DNA from: Celeribacter sp. PS-C1
GTDB taxonomy: Bacteria; Pseudomonadota; Alphaproteobacteria; Rhodobacterales; Rhodobacteraceae
Assembly: GCF_019429625.1 (NCBI RefSeq)
Contig: NZ_JAHXRW010000005.1
Span: 238,458 to 302,457 of the forward strand
Direction: 5' to 3'
Length of the DNA stretch: 64,000 bases
The position numbers were made by a program, and so were the translations under genes. Positions 1 to 9,407 of this stretch are shown here, piece after piece; within the stretch, counting starts at the first letter, position 1, and each line of letters opens with the position of its first letter. Below the pieces are notes generated by a model. That model did not search any database, was not told the origin of the DNA, and saw only the letters and a program-made list of their open reading frames with translations.

Positions 1-1569
1 ACCGTAGCGACCTCCAACCCGTTTTATTTCGGTCATTTCCCCGACGGCAAGGCGTTCGGTGCTCGTCGTCACCGCGCTTAGCGGTCGCATGATGAAGAGA
101 TAGGTCAGAATAGGGGCGGCCAGAACGACCGCAATGGCAAAGGCGGTGATGCCGCTCATGGTGTTCGAGGCATTTTGCGCGGTGGACATCAACACTTGGC
201 TTGCGTTTGAGATGTCCGCAATCGAGTCGCCGGAAATCTGGACTACGATGTCGGAAATGTTCAGAAGATCCTCTGACACGGCGGAGGTGGCCAGAAATCC
301 TTCGCTTCGGGCCGTCAGAGTTCTGAGGCGGGTGGCAAGGAGTCCGGTTTCTGGATCTACCTGCGTCAATATCGAAGACAAGATGCCATGAAGTTCTTTT
401 GGAAGCTCGGCGATATCCGCCTCGAGCTTTGGCGTGATTTCATCGATTTCGAACTGAAGCGCCTGAATATAGCCGCTGTTGTTGGAGGCTGCCCCTTGCA
501 TGGCCTTGATCAGAACGGTTTTGATGGTCGTGTCAAAGCGCGCCAAATCGGTGATGCGGCGCACGTCGGTGTCCAAAAGACCCTTGAGCACCGCCTCATT
601 TGTGTTCAACGCATCGGCACTTTCCTTGTCCAAGGTGGCCAATGTTTGCTCGACAATGCGAGACACTTCGGCATCGAGATCGTTTTGTGCCGCGTGCAAT
701 AGTCGAGCACGTATTTTCATCTCGGATGGAGAAAGGCTCAGAAATTCTGTGGGGAAAGCCATCGCATCGCGTAGCGTGCCGACATAGGCCTTCGCCACTT
801 TGTTGTCCGCCATCTCATTCAAAATCGTGTCGATCCGCGCCTGTCCTGCAAGGGCCTTTTCATGAAGTTCGGAGCGCAAACCGACATCATTGGTCTCGAG
901 CAAGGACTGCGTCAAACCGACAGACAGATTGAGCTCGGCTTTCATCATCAGAGCGAGTTTGAGCGCATCGACATCGCGTTTGAGCAGTTGGCTCAGGTTG
1001 CGGCTTGATTTCGAGGTCGCGGTGTTGCCCGCAAGGAGGAGCGAAAACGACGCGCTCTCGATCCGGCTCTGCAAATCGTCACCGAGGGTGCGCGCATCCT
1101 GGCTCAATTGTGCGAGTGCCTGCATGTTCAGTTTCTGCGCCGCAAGCTCCTGTTCGCGCGCCTGTTCTAGAGTGGTGAGGTTGGTCACGAGCGTTGTCAT
1201 CTCGTCCTCAAGCCCCGGATATTTCGTGTGATCAACCTCTTCCATGTGACGCTGGAGATGTGCGTTGGCTTCGTTGACCTCATCCAATGCGCCCTGAATT
1301 GCTAAATGGGAGTTCGTGATCAGCAAGGTGTTCACGGTGTCCTTGAGAGACGAGACGGAATTGGAAATTTCAGAGGCGGTTTCCAGCGGCGGCAAGGATG
1401 ACGTCACCAGAGTTTCGGCCTCGTCATTGATCGTGGAAATCAAAGATCCAGAGACGAGTATGGCCGCCAGGGTCGTGCCCACCAAGGCAAATAGAATCCC
1501 GAAAATTTTCGCGGCGACAGAGCCGAAAATGTTGCCAATACGATTTTTCAAGTCATGCGTTGTCGTCAT
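1..1569 (-). CDS. Membrane HAMP-domain sensor, 3' end outside window
   Basis: An uninterrupted minus-strand frame of 523 codons runs from an ATG at 1567-1569 to the window edge, so the C-terminal part is missing. Membrane segment 1 is at about residues 19-43 and segment 2 at about 473-494. Between them lies a roughly 430-residue extracytoplasmic region that is mostly helical and rich in Leu, Ala and Glu. After segment 2 the sequence reads RPLSAVTTSTERL, typical of the start of a HAMP linker. This layout fits a methyl-accepting chemotaxis protein, a sensor kinase or a cyclic-di-GMP enzyme; the deciding output domain is not visible. The ligand is unknown. The gene is divergent from urtA. Confidence 0.75.
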   Translation of the reverse strand, partial: MTTTHDLKNRIGNIFGSVAAKIFGILFALVGTTLAAILVSGSLISTINDEAETLVTSSLPPLETASEISNSVSSLKDTVNTLLITNSHLAIQGALDEVNEANAHLQRHMEEVDHTKYPGLEDEMTTLVTNLTTLEQAREQELAAQKLNMQALAQLSQDARTLGDDLQSRIESASFSLLLAGNTATSKSSRNLSQLLKRDVDALKLALMMKAELNLSVGLTQSLLETNDVGLRSELHEKALAGQARIDTILNEMADNKVAKAYVGTLRDAMAFPTEFLSLSPSEMKIRARLLHAAQNDLDAEVSRIVEQTLATLDKESADALNTNEAVLKGLLDTDVRRITDLARFDTTIKTVLIKAMQGAASNNSGYIQALQFEIDEITPKLEADIAELPKELHGILSSILTQVDPETGLLATRLRTLTARSEGFLATSAVSEDLLNISDIVVQISGDSIADISNASQVLMSTAQNASNTMSGITAFAIAVVLAAPILTYLFIMRPLSAVTTSTERLAVGEMTEIKRVGGRYG

Positions 1570-2090
1570 CTGATCCAACACTTTCCAGTCGTTATGTTCA
1601 TTTTGGTTGGCGGTCCGGGCATCGAACCAAGCGTGTGGAGGATGGCAGCAAGCTCCTAATTTTGTGTTTAGAGCTGCTTTGCGCGCTTAAATCGCAGGCA
1701 GAGGCTGGGATTCGCACCATTGCGCCACGCGGCGTGGGCTTTTGGTGGCGCGCATCAAAGCGTCAATGGGGCGCTTTGAGTGGCTAAAAAATGAGCACAT
1801 TATGCTGTGGGTGCATTTGCGACCTGTTCGCTTGTATACAGTCTTGTGTGCGCGTTTGAACCAACTCCAGACTTCATGTGCGGCGCGTGATGAGCCTCCG
1901 GCCTCAGGGTTTCAGATGGATCACCACACGTTGCGGGGACATGTGCGAAAGGCTCTCTGGCCTGAGCACAGAAGATGTAAATCTTTAACGCTGCATAAGG
2001 GGGCTGTTGGCGTTTTATCCATAAAAAACAAAAAGATGGATATCTCATTCGTGAGGGGCGCTACAGCTCTGCGGCTTCCAACAAGGGAAC
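1570..2090. other. Intergenic control region, sensor / urtA
   Basis: This 520-bp divergent spacer must hold the promoters of the minus-strand sensor and of urtA. No convincing coding frame is seen. Visible structure: an inverted repeat GCGCCAC (1722-1728) / GTGGCGC (1745-1751), and an A-rich element TATCCAT (2016-2022) / ATGGATA (2036-2042) about 50 bp before urtA that could be an operator. Neither matches a regulator site I can name. Confidence 0.4.
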
Positions 2091-3386
2091 ATGGAAGTGA
2101 AAACTCAACTCAAAGCCACACTGGCCTCTGCTCTGTTTGCAAGCACCGCAATTGCCTCTGGGGCCATGGCCGCCGACTGCCCAGTGAAAGTGGGCGTGCT
2201 GCACTCGCTGTCGGGCACGATGGCCATTTCGGAAACCACCTTGAAAGACACCATGCTGATGCTCGTCGAGCAACAGAACGCCAAAGGTGGTGTTTTGGGC
2301 TGTGAGATCGAAGCCGTCGTGGTCGACCCGGCCTCCGACTGGCCGTTGTTCGCGGAGAAGGCGCGTGAGCTGCTGACCGTGCATGACGTCGATGTCATGT
2401 TTGGCAACTGGACCTCCGTGTCGCGCAAATCCGTCCTGCCGGTTATCGAAGAACTGAACGGCCTTCTGTTCTACCCGGTGCAGTACGAAGGTGAGGAATC
2501 GTCGAAGAACGTGTTCTACACCGGCGCCGCGCCGAACCAGCAGGCGATCCCTGCCACCGACTATTTCCTCGATGAGCTTGGTGTTGAGAAGTTCGCTCTG
2601 CTCGGCACGGACTACGTTTATCCGCGCACCACGAACAACATCCTCGAAGCCTATCTGAAAGACAAAGGCATCGCGGAAGAAGATATCTTCGTGAACTACA
2701 CCCCCTTCGGCCATTCCGACTGGTCCAAGATCGTGGCCGACGTCGTGGCACTTGGCGCCGATGGTAAAAAGGTGGGTGTGATCTCAACCATCAACGGTGA
2801 CGCGAACATCGGTTTCTACAAAGAACTCGCCGCTGCGGGCGTTTCTGCGGATGATATTCCGGTTGTGGCCTTCTCCGTGGGCGAAGAGGAACTCTCCGGT
2901 CTCGACACTTCCAACCTCGTCGGTCACCTCGCCGCTTGGAACTATTTCATGTCCGCCGACACCGAAGAGAATGCCTCCTTCATCGAGGCTTGGCATGCGT
3001 TCATTGGGGATGACGCCCGTGTGACCAACGACCCGATGGAAGCCCACTACATCGGCTTCAACATGTGGGTGAATGCCGTCGAAGCCGCCGGTTCCACCGA
3101 TGTCGATGCCGTGCGCGCCGAGATGTATGGTCAGGAATTCCCGAACCTCACGGGCGGCACCGCCATCATGAACGTGAACCATCACCTCTCGAAACCGGTG
3201 CTGATCGGTGAGATTCTCGAAGACGGTCAGTTCGACATCATTTCCCAGACCGAAGAGGTACCGGGCGATGCATGGACCGATTACCTGCCGGAAAGCGCTG
3301 TGCTGGTCTCCGATTGGAAAGACCTCGGTTGCGGCATGTACAACACCGAGACAGAAACCTGCGTTCAGCTCAAATCCAACTACTAA
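2091..3386 (+). CDS. urtA: Urea ABC transporter substrate-binding protein UrtA
   Basis: Periplasmic binding protein of the high-affinity urea importer, 431 aa. It has a signal peptide with probable cleavage after AMA at about residue 28. The mature N-terminus (VKVGVLHSLSGTMAISE) is characteristic of UrtA in the branched-chain amino acid (HAAT) binding-protein family. AAGGGA lies 6 nt before the ATG; an in-frame GTG two codons later is an alternative start. It is the first gene of urtABCDE, and a hairpin after its stop would favour higher expression of this subunit. Nitrogen-limitation control is known for the family, but no NtrC site was identified here. Confidence 0.95.
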   Translation: MEVKTQLKATLASALFASTAIASGAMAADCPVKVGVLHSLSGTMAISETTLKDTMLMLVEQQNAKGGVLGCEIEAVVVDPASDWPLFAEKARELLTVHDVDVMFGNWTSVSRKSVLPVIEELNGLLFYPVQYEGEESSKNVFYTGAAPNQQAIPATDYFLDELGVEKFALLGTDYVYPRTTNNILEAYLKDKGIAEEDIFVNYTPFGHSDWSKIVADVVALGADGKKVGVISTINGDANIGFYKELAAAGVSADDIPVVAFSVGEEELSGLDTSNLVGHLAAWNYFMSADTEENASFIEAWHAFIGDDARVTNDPMEAHYIGFNMWVNAVEAAGSTDVDAVRAEMYGQEFPNLTGGTAIMNVNHHLSKPVLIGEILEDGQFDIISQTEEVPGDAWTDYLPESAVLVSDWKDLGCGMYNTETETCVQLKSNY

Positions 3387-3405
3387 GCTGACCTGAACGA
3401 TCCGG

Positions 3406-3427
3406 AAGGGCGGCCTGCGCCGCCCTT
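3406..3427 (+). terminator. Hairpin after urtA (partial terminator)
   Basis: Perfect 9-bp stem AAGGGCGGC / GCCGCCCTT with a 4-nt loop, followed by a pyrimidine-rich stretch with few consecutive Ts. Located 20 bp after the urtA stop and 46 bp before urtB. It probably attenuates transcription or protects the urtA mRNA 3' end. Confidence 0.7.
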
Positions 3428-3472
3428 CTTCCTCCCTCTTGGGCTTCTCAGCTCTCTTTCGAAAGACGTTTC

Positions 3473-5428
3473 ATGCTTCGCAGCTTTCTCGCAGCTTGCC
3501 TGCTGTTGCTGTCCTGTCTCTCCTCCGCTCAGGCACAGGACCGAACCATTCAAGATGTGCTGCAAGAGCACGCCGAAATCATTGCTCAATCCTCACGCCG
3601 CACCATCGGTCCGGCAATTGATGCCATCGCGGGCTCCGGTCTGCCCGCGGCGCAGGATGTGCTGCAAGCGTGGCAAGCCAAGGACATGTGGCAACGGGAA
3701 AGCGACGGGCTGTTCTTCAAGGCCGAGAGGATCGACAGCTCGACCTATGATCTCATCGATTTTGCCACGGGCGAAAGCGTGGGCAGTGCCAGTAAAGACG
3801 ATCTCGAGCAGCTGAAGCCGAACTCCGGCATCCGCGCCATGATCGGCGCGGCTTTGGTACAGTTCCAACTGAACGACCCCGATCCCGAGCGCCGCCGCGA
3901 GGCGCTTTTGGCCATTCAGCGCGACGGCGAGGCCTCTCACCTCCCTCCGCTGCGGGCCTCGATTGAGGGCGAGACCGATCCTGAGATCAAAGCGCTCAAG
4001 GAAACCACCGAGCGGCTTTTGACCATTTCCTACGACTCGAATGAGACCGCGCGGGTTCAGGCCATCGAAGGCTTCAAAGGCTCGCTTTCACTGGATGCGC
4101 GGGCGGCCCTCAATCCGGTTCTGACGACGAAAATCGTCTCTGCAGATGGTCTCTCGGAGAGTGCCAATATCAAACGTGAACTCCGAGCCGGGTCGCGTGA
4201 TCTGTCTGTCGAAGAGGCTTATGACCTCTTGGTGTCTGCCGGTCTAATTGAAACTCAGCCCAGTTTGGCTGAGCGCAAATCCGCGCTGGAGAGCAATATT
4301 GAAAACGGCGCTGTTGCAGGCGTGCCGCTGGCCGAATTGAGCACACAAGCGGCTCGCGACCGTGCCTACGCGAGTCTGGCGCAAGAGGGCGTTGTGCCTG
4401 CGTTCGATCCGAATTTCACGATGGAAGAGGCCGTCACGGGCGCGCGCTTTGCTGAGGTCTACGACGAGCCCTCAGAGGCCGTCACCGATGCAGCTGAGGC
4501 GACGCTCACCTCAATCAACCGTGCTGTCGGGCTGAACCAGTTTTTCGATCTGTCTCTCGATGGTCTGTCTCTCGCCTCGATCTATTTCCTCGCCGCTATC
4601 GGCTTGGCGATCACCTTCGGCGTCATGGGCGTGATCAACATGGCGCATGGCGAATTCATCATGATGGGTGCCTACACTGGCTATGTCGTGCAGCAGATCG
4701 TGCCGGATTATACCGTCTCCATCATCCTCGCGATCCCATTGGCCTTTGCCGTCACCTTTGCCGCAGGTGTGGCGATGGAACGGCTGATCATTCGCTGGCT
4801 TTATAACCGGCCTTTGGAGACGCTTTTGGCGACCTTCGGCGTCTCAATCGCGCTGCAACAACTTGCCAAGAACATCTTCGGCACGCAGGCCCGCCCTCTG
4901 ACCTCTCCCGGTTGGCTCGACGGTGCGCTGTCCTTCAACGACGTTGTGTCGATCTCCTATATCCGCATCGCGATCTTCATCCTCGCGCTGATCTTCTTGG
5001 GCGTTTTCCTCTTCATCATGAAAAAAACCCGCCTCGGTCTTGAGACCCGCGCAGTGACACAAAACCCGCGTATGGCGGCCTCAATGGGGATCAACCCCGA
5101 CAAGGTGAACATGCTGACCTTCGGCCTCGGGTCGGGCATCGCCGGCATCGCTGGGGTGGCGATCGGGCTCTATGCGAAAGTGACCTCCGAGCTGGGCTCC
5201 GACTATATCGTCCAAAGCTTCATGACCGTGGTCGTCGGTGGCGTTGGCAACATCTGGGGCACGCTCTTGGGCGCCACCATGATCGGCTTCCTGCAAAAGG
5301 GCATCGAATGGTTCAACCCGTCGAACACACTGGCGGCGCAGACCTACATGATCGTCTTCATCATCATTTTCATTCAGTTCCGACCCAAGGGCATCATCGC
5401 CCTCAAGGGCCGGGCCGCCGGCGATTAA
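3473..5428 (+). CDS. urtB: Urea ABC transporter permease UrtB
   Basis: Inner-membrane permease of the urea importer, 651 aa. A signal-peptide-like start (hydrophobic residues about 4-20, then AQAQ) precedes a periplasmic region of about 330 residues with helical-repeat character. The LivH-type permease domain follows from about residue 360 (INMAHGEFIMMGAYTGY, then the EAA-like loop near RAVTQNPRMAASMGI). LivH proteins are about 300 aa, so half of this one is the N-terminal extension, a known UrtB feature. It would pair with UrtC in the membrane. Confidence 0.93.
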   Translation: MLRSFLAACLLLLSCLSSAQAQDRTIQDVLQEHAEIIAQSSRRTIGPAIDAIAGSGLPAAQDVLQAWQAKDMWQRESDGLFFKAERIDSSTYDLIDFATGESVGSASKDDLEQLKPNSGIRAMIGAALVQFQLNDPDPERRREALLAIQRDGEASHLPPLRASIEGETDPEIKALKETTERLLTISYDSNETARVQAIEGFKGSLSLDARAALNPVLTTKIVSADGLSESANIKRELRAGSRDLSVEEAYDLLVSAGLIETQPSLAERKSALESNIENGAVAGVPLAELSTQAARDRAYASLAQEGVVPAFDPNFTMEEAVTGARFAEVYDEPSEAVTDAAEATLTSINRAVGLNQFFDLSLDGLSLASIYFLAAIGLAITFGVMGVINMAHGEFIMMGAYTGYVVQQIVPDYTVSIILAIPLAFAVTFAAGVAMERLIIRWLYNRPLETLLATFGVSIALQQLAKNIFGTQARPLTSPGWLDGALSFNDVVSISYIRIAIFILALIFLGVFLFIMKKTRLGLETRAVTQNPRMAASMGINPDKVNMLTFGLGSGIAGIAGVAIGLYAKVTSELGSDYIVQSFMTVVVGGVGNIWGTLLGATMIGFLQKGIEWFNPSNTLAAQTYMIVFIIIFIQFRPKGIIALKGRAAGD

Positions 5429-5441
5429 GAGGGATTGATCC

Positions 5442-6668
5442 ATGGAAATCTTCAAGAAAAACCCCTCCCTCCCGGTGTTCATCGCGGCTCTCGCAATCTT
5501 CACGCTCGCGGTCACCTTCATGTCGGAGGCCTACGGCACCGGCGCGCTCTCGACCTCTTTCGTCAAGACATTGGGCAAGACGCTTTGCCTCGCTCTGGTG
5601 GCTATCGCGATGGATCTGGTCTGGGGCTACACGGGCATCCTCTCCTTGGGCCATTTCGCGTTTTTCGGGCTGGGCGGCTATATGATCGGCATGTGGCTGA
5701 TGTATGCACGCACCGAGATCATCGTGATCGAAAGCATGGCCAATGCGCCCATTCCACCAACGCCGTCGGAAATCTCGGACGCCATCGGGACGCAGATTTT
5801 CGGTGTCGTCGGCTCTTCGGATTTTCCGCTGATTTGGACGTTTGCGCATAGTTTCTGGGCGCAGATCGCTTTGGTCGTGTTGGTTCCCGGCATCCTCGCG
5901 CTGGTCTTCGGCTGGCTGGCCTTCCGCTCGCGGGTCACGGGCGTCTACCTGTCGATCCTGACCCAGGCGATGACCCTCGCTTTGTCGCTCTACCTCTTCC
6001 AGAACGACAGCGGCTTGCGCGGCAACAACGGCTTGTCCGGCCTGCAAAACCTGCCCGGCGCGGATGCGATCTCGCAGGACAATATTTCGATCTGGTTCTT
6101 CTGGGCCTCGGCCTTCGCGCTTCTGCTCACCTATCTGATCGCCGCCTTCATTGTGTCCGGTAAGTTCGGCTCCGTCATTCGCGGTATCCGAGATGACGAG
6201 GCACGGGTGCGGTTCTTGGGCTACTCGGTCGAAGGCTTCAAACTCTTCGTCTTTACCCTCACCGCCGTGATCGCGGCCATCGGCGGCGCGCTCTATTATC
6301 CGCAAGCGGGCATCATCAACCCCGCCGAGATCGCGCCCATCGCCTCCATCTATCTCGCGGTCTGGGTCGCCATCGGCGGGCGTGGCCGCATCTACGGCGC
6401 GGTGATCGGCGCCGGGTTCGTATCGCTCGTCTCGACCTATTTCACAGGCGGGCAAGCGCCCGACATCAACCTCGGGTTCTATACGATCAAATGGGTTGAT
6501 TGGTGGCTGGTGCTTCTGGGCCTGTCCTTCGTTTTGGTCACCCTGTTCGCACCGAAAGGCATCGGCGGGTTGTTCGACCTGATCACGCATCGCATGTCGC
6601 CGACCCGGCACGGCCTGCCGCTTGGTCCGGATAAAGGCAGCTTGCGCGAAGAGGAGGCAGAGAAATGA
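5442..6668 (+). CDS. urtC: Urea ABC transporter permease UrtC
   Basis: Second permease of the urea importer, LivM family, 408 aa, with about ten membrane segments. The conserved RGIRDDEARVRFLGYSVEGFKL segment (near residue 245) is the loop that contacts the ATPases. GAGGGAT precedes the ATG at 5442, 13 bp after the urtB stop. Its stop codon overlaps the urtD start in an ATGA arrangement, indicating translational coupling. Confidence 0.94.
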   Translation: MEIFKKNPSLPVFIAALAIFTLAVTFMSEAYGTGALSTSFVKTLGKTLCLALVAIAMDLVWGYTGILSLGHFAFFGLGGYMIGMWLMYARTEIIVIESMANAPIPPTPSEISDAIGTQIFGVVGSSDFPLIWTFAHSFWAQIALVVLVPGILALVFGWLAFRSRVTGVYLSILTQAMTLALSLYLFQNDSGLRGNNGLSGLQNLPGADAISQDNISIWFFWASAFALLLTYLIAAFIVSGKFGSVIRGIRDDEARVRFLGYSVEGFKLFVFTLTAVIAAIGGALYYPQAGIINPAEIAPIASIYLAVWVAIGGRGRIYGAVIGAGFVSLVSTYFTGGQAPDINLGFYTIKWVDWWLVLLGLSFVLVTLFAPKGIGGLFDLITHRMSPTRHGLPLGPDKGSLREEEAEK

Positions 6669-7414
6669 GCAATACAGGCACACTTCTGGAAGTCTCCGGC
6701 ATTTCCGTCTCTTTCGATGGGTTTAAGGCGATCAACAATCTGTCCTTCGAGATCGGTCCCGCAGAAATGCGCGCCATCATCGGACCCAACGGGGCGGGCA
6801 AGACGACCTTTATGGACATCGTGACCGGCAAGACGAAACCTGATGAGGGCAAGGTCTTGTGGGGCGAGCTGTCGCGCAATCTCATCGGCATGAATGAGGC
6901 CAAGATCGCCCGCGCCGGGATCGGGCGGAAATTCCAGCGCCCGACGGTGTTCGAGGACCAGACCGTGTTCGAAAACCTGCTGATGGCGGTCAAGAACGAC
7001 CGCAATCCGCTCAAGGTTCTGTTCTTTCGACCGAAGTTCAAGGATTTGGCAAAGGTCGAGGAACTGGCCGCCGAGATCGGTCTCTCCGATCAGTTGGAGC
7101 GCAAATCCGGCGAGCTGTCGCACGGGCAAAAGCAATGGCTGGAGATCGGCATGCTCTTAGCGCAGGATCCTAAGCTTTTGCTGGTCGATGAACCCGCCGC
7201 CGGGATGACCTTGGGCGAGCGCGAACACACGACTGACATCCTGAAAGAGGCCGCAAAAACCCGCGCCGTGGTGGTGGTCGAACACGATATGGAGTTCGTT
7301 CGGCGCCTCGACTGCAAGGTCACTGTGTTGCATGAGGGGTCGGTTCTGGCCGAAGGCTCTTTGGATCATGTGACGCAAAACCAAGACGTGATTGACGTCT
7401 ATTTGGGTCGATAA
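6665..7414 (+). CDS. urtD: Urea ABC transporter ATPase UrtD
   Basis: Cytoplasmic ATPase of the urea importer, LivG-like, 249 aa. Walker A is GPNGAGKTT, the ABC signature is LSHGQKQWLEIG, Walker B is LLLVDEPAAGM, and the switch histidine is in VVVEHDMEF. The start overlaps the urtC stop (ATGA) and urtE follows after 12 bp. Confidence 0.95.
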   Translation: MSNTGTLLEVSGISVSFDGFKAINNLSFEIGPAEMRAIIGPNGAGKTTFMDIVTGKTKPDEGKVLWGELSRNLIGMNEAKIARAGIGRKFQRPTVFEDQTVFENLLMAVKNDRNPLKVLFFRPKFKDLAKVEELAAEIGLSDQLERKSGELSHGQKQWLEIGMLLAQDPKLLLVDEPAAGMTLGEREHTTDILKEAAKTRAVVVVEHDMEFVRRLDCKVTVLHEGSVLAEGSLDHVTQNQDVIDVYLGR

Positions 7415-7426
7415 GGAGAGAATACC

Positions 7427-8125
7427 ATGCTTGATGTGAAAAACCTCTCTCTCCACTATGGCGGCTCGCAAATCCTTTATGACGTGGACATTTCGGCCGA
7501 GGCCGGAAAGGTCACATGTGTCATGGGCACAAACGGCGTTGGCAAAACTTCATTGCTCAAGGCAATCTCCGGCACCCATCCGCGGTCTGGTGGCTCGATG
7601 ATGCTCGATGGCGAGGATGTCGGGCGCGCGCCTGCGCATGATCTGGCCAAGAAAGGCCTCGCGGTGGTGCCGCAGGGGCGGATGATCTTTCCGCTTTTGA
7701 CCGTGCGGGAGAATCTTGAGAGCGGGTTCACCTGTTTGCCGAAGTCCGAACATTTCATCCCCGATGAAATCTTCGAGCTGTTTCCGATCCTCAAGGAGTT
7801 CATGAACCGGCGCGGCGGCGACCTTTCGGGCGGTCAGCAACAGCAGTTGGCCATTGCCCGCGCGTTGATCATCAAGCCAAAGCTATTGCTGCTCGATGAG
7901 CCGACTGAGGGGATTCAGCCCAATATCATCCAACAAATCGGCCGCGTGATCTCGCTTTTGCGGGACCGTGGCGACATGGCGATTGTGCTGGTCGAACAGT
8001 ATTTCGAGTTCGCTTACGACCTTGCCGATAGCCTTGTTTTCATGGAGCGGGGGCGTGTGACCTCGACCCACGACAAGGCCGATATTTCTAAGGAAGAGGC
8101 CGCTAAAGTCTTCCGTATCGCCTGA
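7427..8125 (+). CDS. urtE: Urea ABC transporter ATPase UrtE
   Basis: Second ATPase of the urea importer, LivF-like, 232 aa. Walker A is GTNGVGKTS, the signature is LSGGQQQQLAIARAL, Walker B is LLLLDEPTEGIQPN, and the switch region is LVEQYFEF. AAGGAGAG lies just upstream of the ATG. It closes the operon; no urease structural genes follow, so urease must be encoded elsewhere if urea is used for nitrogen. Confidence 0.95.
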   Translation: MLDVKNLSLHYGGSQILYDVDISAEAGKVTCVMGTNGVGKTSLLKAISGTHPRSGGSMMLDGEDVGRAPAHDLAKKGLAVVPQGRMIFPLLTVRENLESGFTCLPKSEHFIPDEIFELFPILKEFMNRRGGDLSGGQQQQLAIARALIIKPKLLLLDEPTEGIQPNIIQQIGRVISLLRDRGDMAIVLVEQYFEFAYDLADSLVFMERGRVTSTHDKADISKEEAAKVFRIA

Positions 8126-8150
8126 AAAATCCCACTCCAATCAATGGTTT

Positions 8151-8192
8151 CCATTTTGGCGCTGCAGCAAATTTGCCGCAGCGCCAAAATGG
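8151..8192. repeat. Long inverted repeat after urtE
   Basis: Perfect 15-bp arms (8151-8165 and 8178-8192) around a 12-nt AT-rich loop, 25 bp after the urtE stop. There is no U-tract on the plus strand, so it is a stable 3'-end hairpin or factor-assisted terminator rather than a textbook intrinsic one. It separates the urt operon from the lacI operon. Confidence 0.6.
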
Positions 8193-8215
8193 ACTAATTG
8201 ATAAAAACGCATTGC

Positions 8216-8229
8216 CGAAACCGGTTTCG
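8216..8229. promoter_or_regulatory. LacI-family operator
   Basis: The 14-bp perfect palindrome CGAAACCGGTTTCG has the central CG and GAAAC half-sites typical of LacI/GalR-family operators. It lies 32 bp upstream of the lacI-type start codon, so the regulator probably represses its own gene and, through the shared transcript, the transporter operon. Confidence 0.7.
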
Positions 8230-8261
8230 GGGTTTCTTGTGATGGAGAGGAGGCGAATCAC

Positions 8262-9383
8262 GTGAGGTCAGACGTAAAACCGGATCGACGCTCCCGCGAC
8301 AATGCGCGGGTGACGATTACCGATCTTTCTCAGGCGCTCAGCCTGACGAAGGGAACGGTCTCCCGTGCTTTGAACGGCTACCCGGATATTTCTGAAACCA
8401 CCCGCATTCGCGTCATTCGTGCCGCTCAAGCTATGGGCTATCGCCCGATGAGCCAGGCGCAGGCGATCAAGACCGGGCGCAGCTGTTCTTTGGGTCTTGT
8501 GATCGAGCTTTCCGAACATGACGCCCATGCGCCGTTTCTAGCCGAATTCCTTGCAGGCCTGACCCAAGCCGCTTCCGCTGAGGGTTGGACGCTCACCATC
8601 GCGACCTCTGAGAGCGAAGGTGATACCTTGCGGATCATGCGCGACCTGATTTTGCACCGCAAAGCCGACGGGTTCATCTTGCCGCGTGTGCTGTGGGACG
8701 ATCCGCGGATCGCCTTTCTGGATCGCGAAAATGCGCCTTATATTTGCTACGGGCGCAGCAAAAATCACGCTGATACTTCTTATTTTGATGCTCTAAGTGA
8801 GAAGTCCATGGCCGAGGCCGTGACCTGGTTGGCCCAATTGGGGCATGAGCGGATTGCTTACATCGGCTCCGCCAGCCATTACGCCTATTCGCATCTGCGC
8901 CGCGACGGCTATCGCGCCGGTCTGATACAAGAAGGCTTGGATTTTGATCCCGCCTTGATGATCGAAGAGGTGCTGGACCCGGAAGAAGCCGCCAAGGCCA
9001 CGCGTCAGCTGTTGGCGATGGAGCAACCGCCCACCGCAATTCTCTGCGCCACCGACACTCTGGCGCGCGGGGTTTATGATGTCGCCCATGCGCTGGATCT
9101 CAAGATCGGGTCGGATCTGTCGATCATCGGCTATGACGGCTCGCCCGAGGCGCAGGCGATGTGGCCGCGTCTCGCAACCTTTGCTGTCGACAATCGAAAA
9201 GCCGGCGCGGCTTTGGGCGCGATGCTGATGGCGCGGGTGCGCGATCTCAACGCGCCGCTTCAACAAGACCTTATTGCCGCAGAATTTCGTCCGGGGGGCT
9301 CTACGGGCCGCCCGGACAAGACGTCAGAAGAACTGGCGCACCATGTGATCCGCCTGTCGGCCGATACCATTCGTAACGATTAA
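8262..9383 (+). CDS. LacI-family transcriptional regulator
   Basis: 373-aa DNA-binding repressor. The N-terminal helix-turn-helix is at about residues 18-65 (VTITDLSQALSLTKGTVSRALNG), followed by the periplasmic-binding-protein-like ligand domain (DGFILPRVLWDD, CATDTLARGVYDVAHAL). The start is GTG at 8262 with GGAGAGGAGG 8 nt upstream. It is the first gene of an operon with a carbohydrate importer, so the effector is probably the transported sugar or its derivative. A palindromic operator just upstream suggests autoregulation. Confidence 0.9.
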   Translation: MRSDVKPDRRSRDNARVTITDLSQALSLTKGTVSRALNGYPDISETTRIRVIRAAQAMGYRPMSQAQAIKTGRSCSLGLVIELSEHDAHAPFLAEFLAGLTQAASAEGWTLTIATSESEGDTLRIMRDLILHRKADGFILPRVLWDDPRIAFLDRENAPYICYGRSKNHADTSYFDALSEKSMAEAVTWLAQLGHERIAYIGSASHYAYSHLRRDGYRAGLIQEGLDFDPALMIEEVLDPEEAAKATRQLLAMEQPPTAILCATDTLARGVYDVAHALDLKIGSDLSIIGYDGSPEAQAMWPRLATFAVDNRKAGAALGAMLMARVRDLNAPLQQDLIAAEFRPGGSTGRPDKTSEELAHHVIRLSADTIRND

Positions 9384-9407
9384 ATGCATCAACTCAGGGA
9401 GAGAGCG

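Noticed and set aside
1..1231. Short plus-strand frames at the window start
   Set aside because: They are antisense to the continuous sensor frame that runs off the left edge.
1882..1895. GG-N10-GC sigma-54-like element upstream of urtA
   Set aside because: Only the invariant dinucleotides and part of -24 match; -12 is poor and chance matches are common.
5403..6683. 426-codon minus-strand frame over urtC
   Set aside because: Antisense shadow, charged low-complexity translation.
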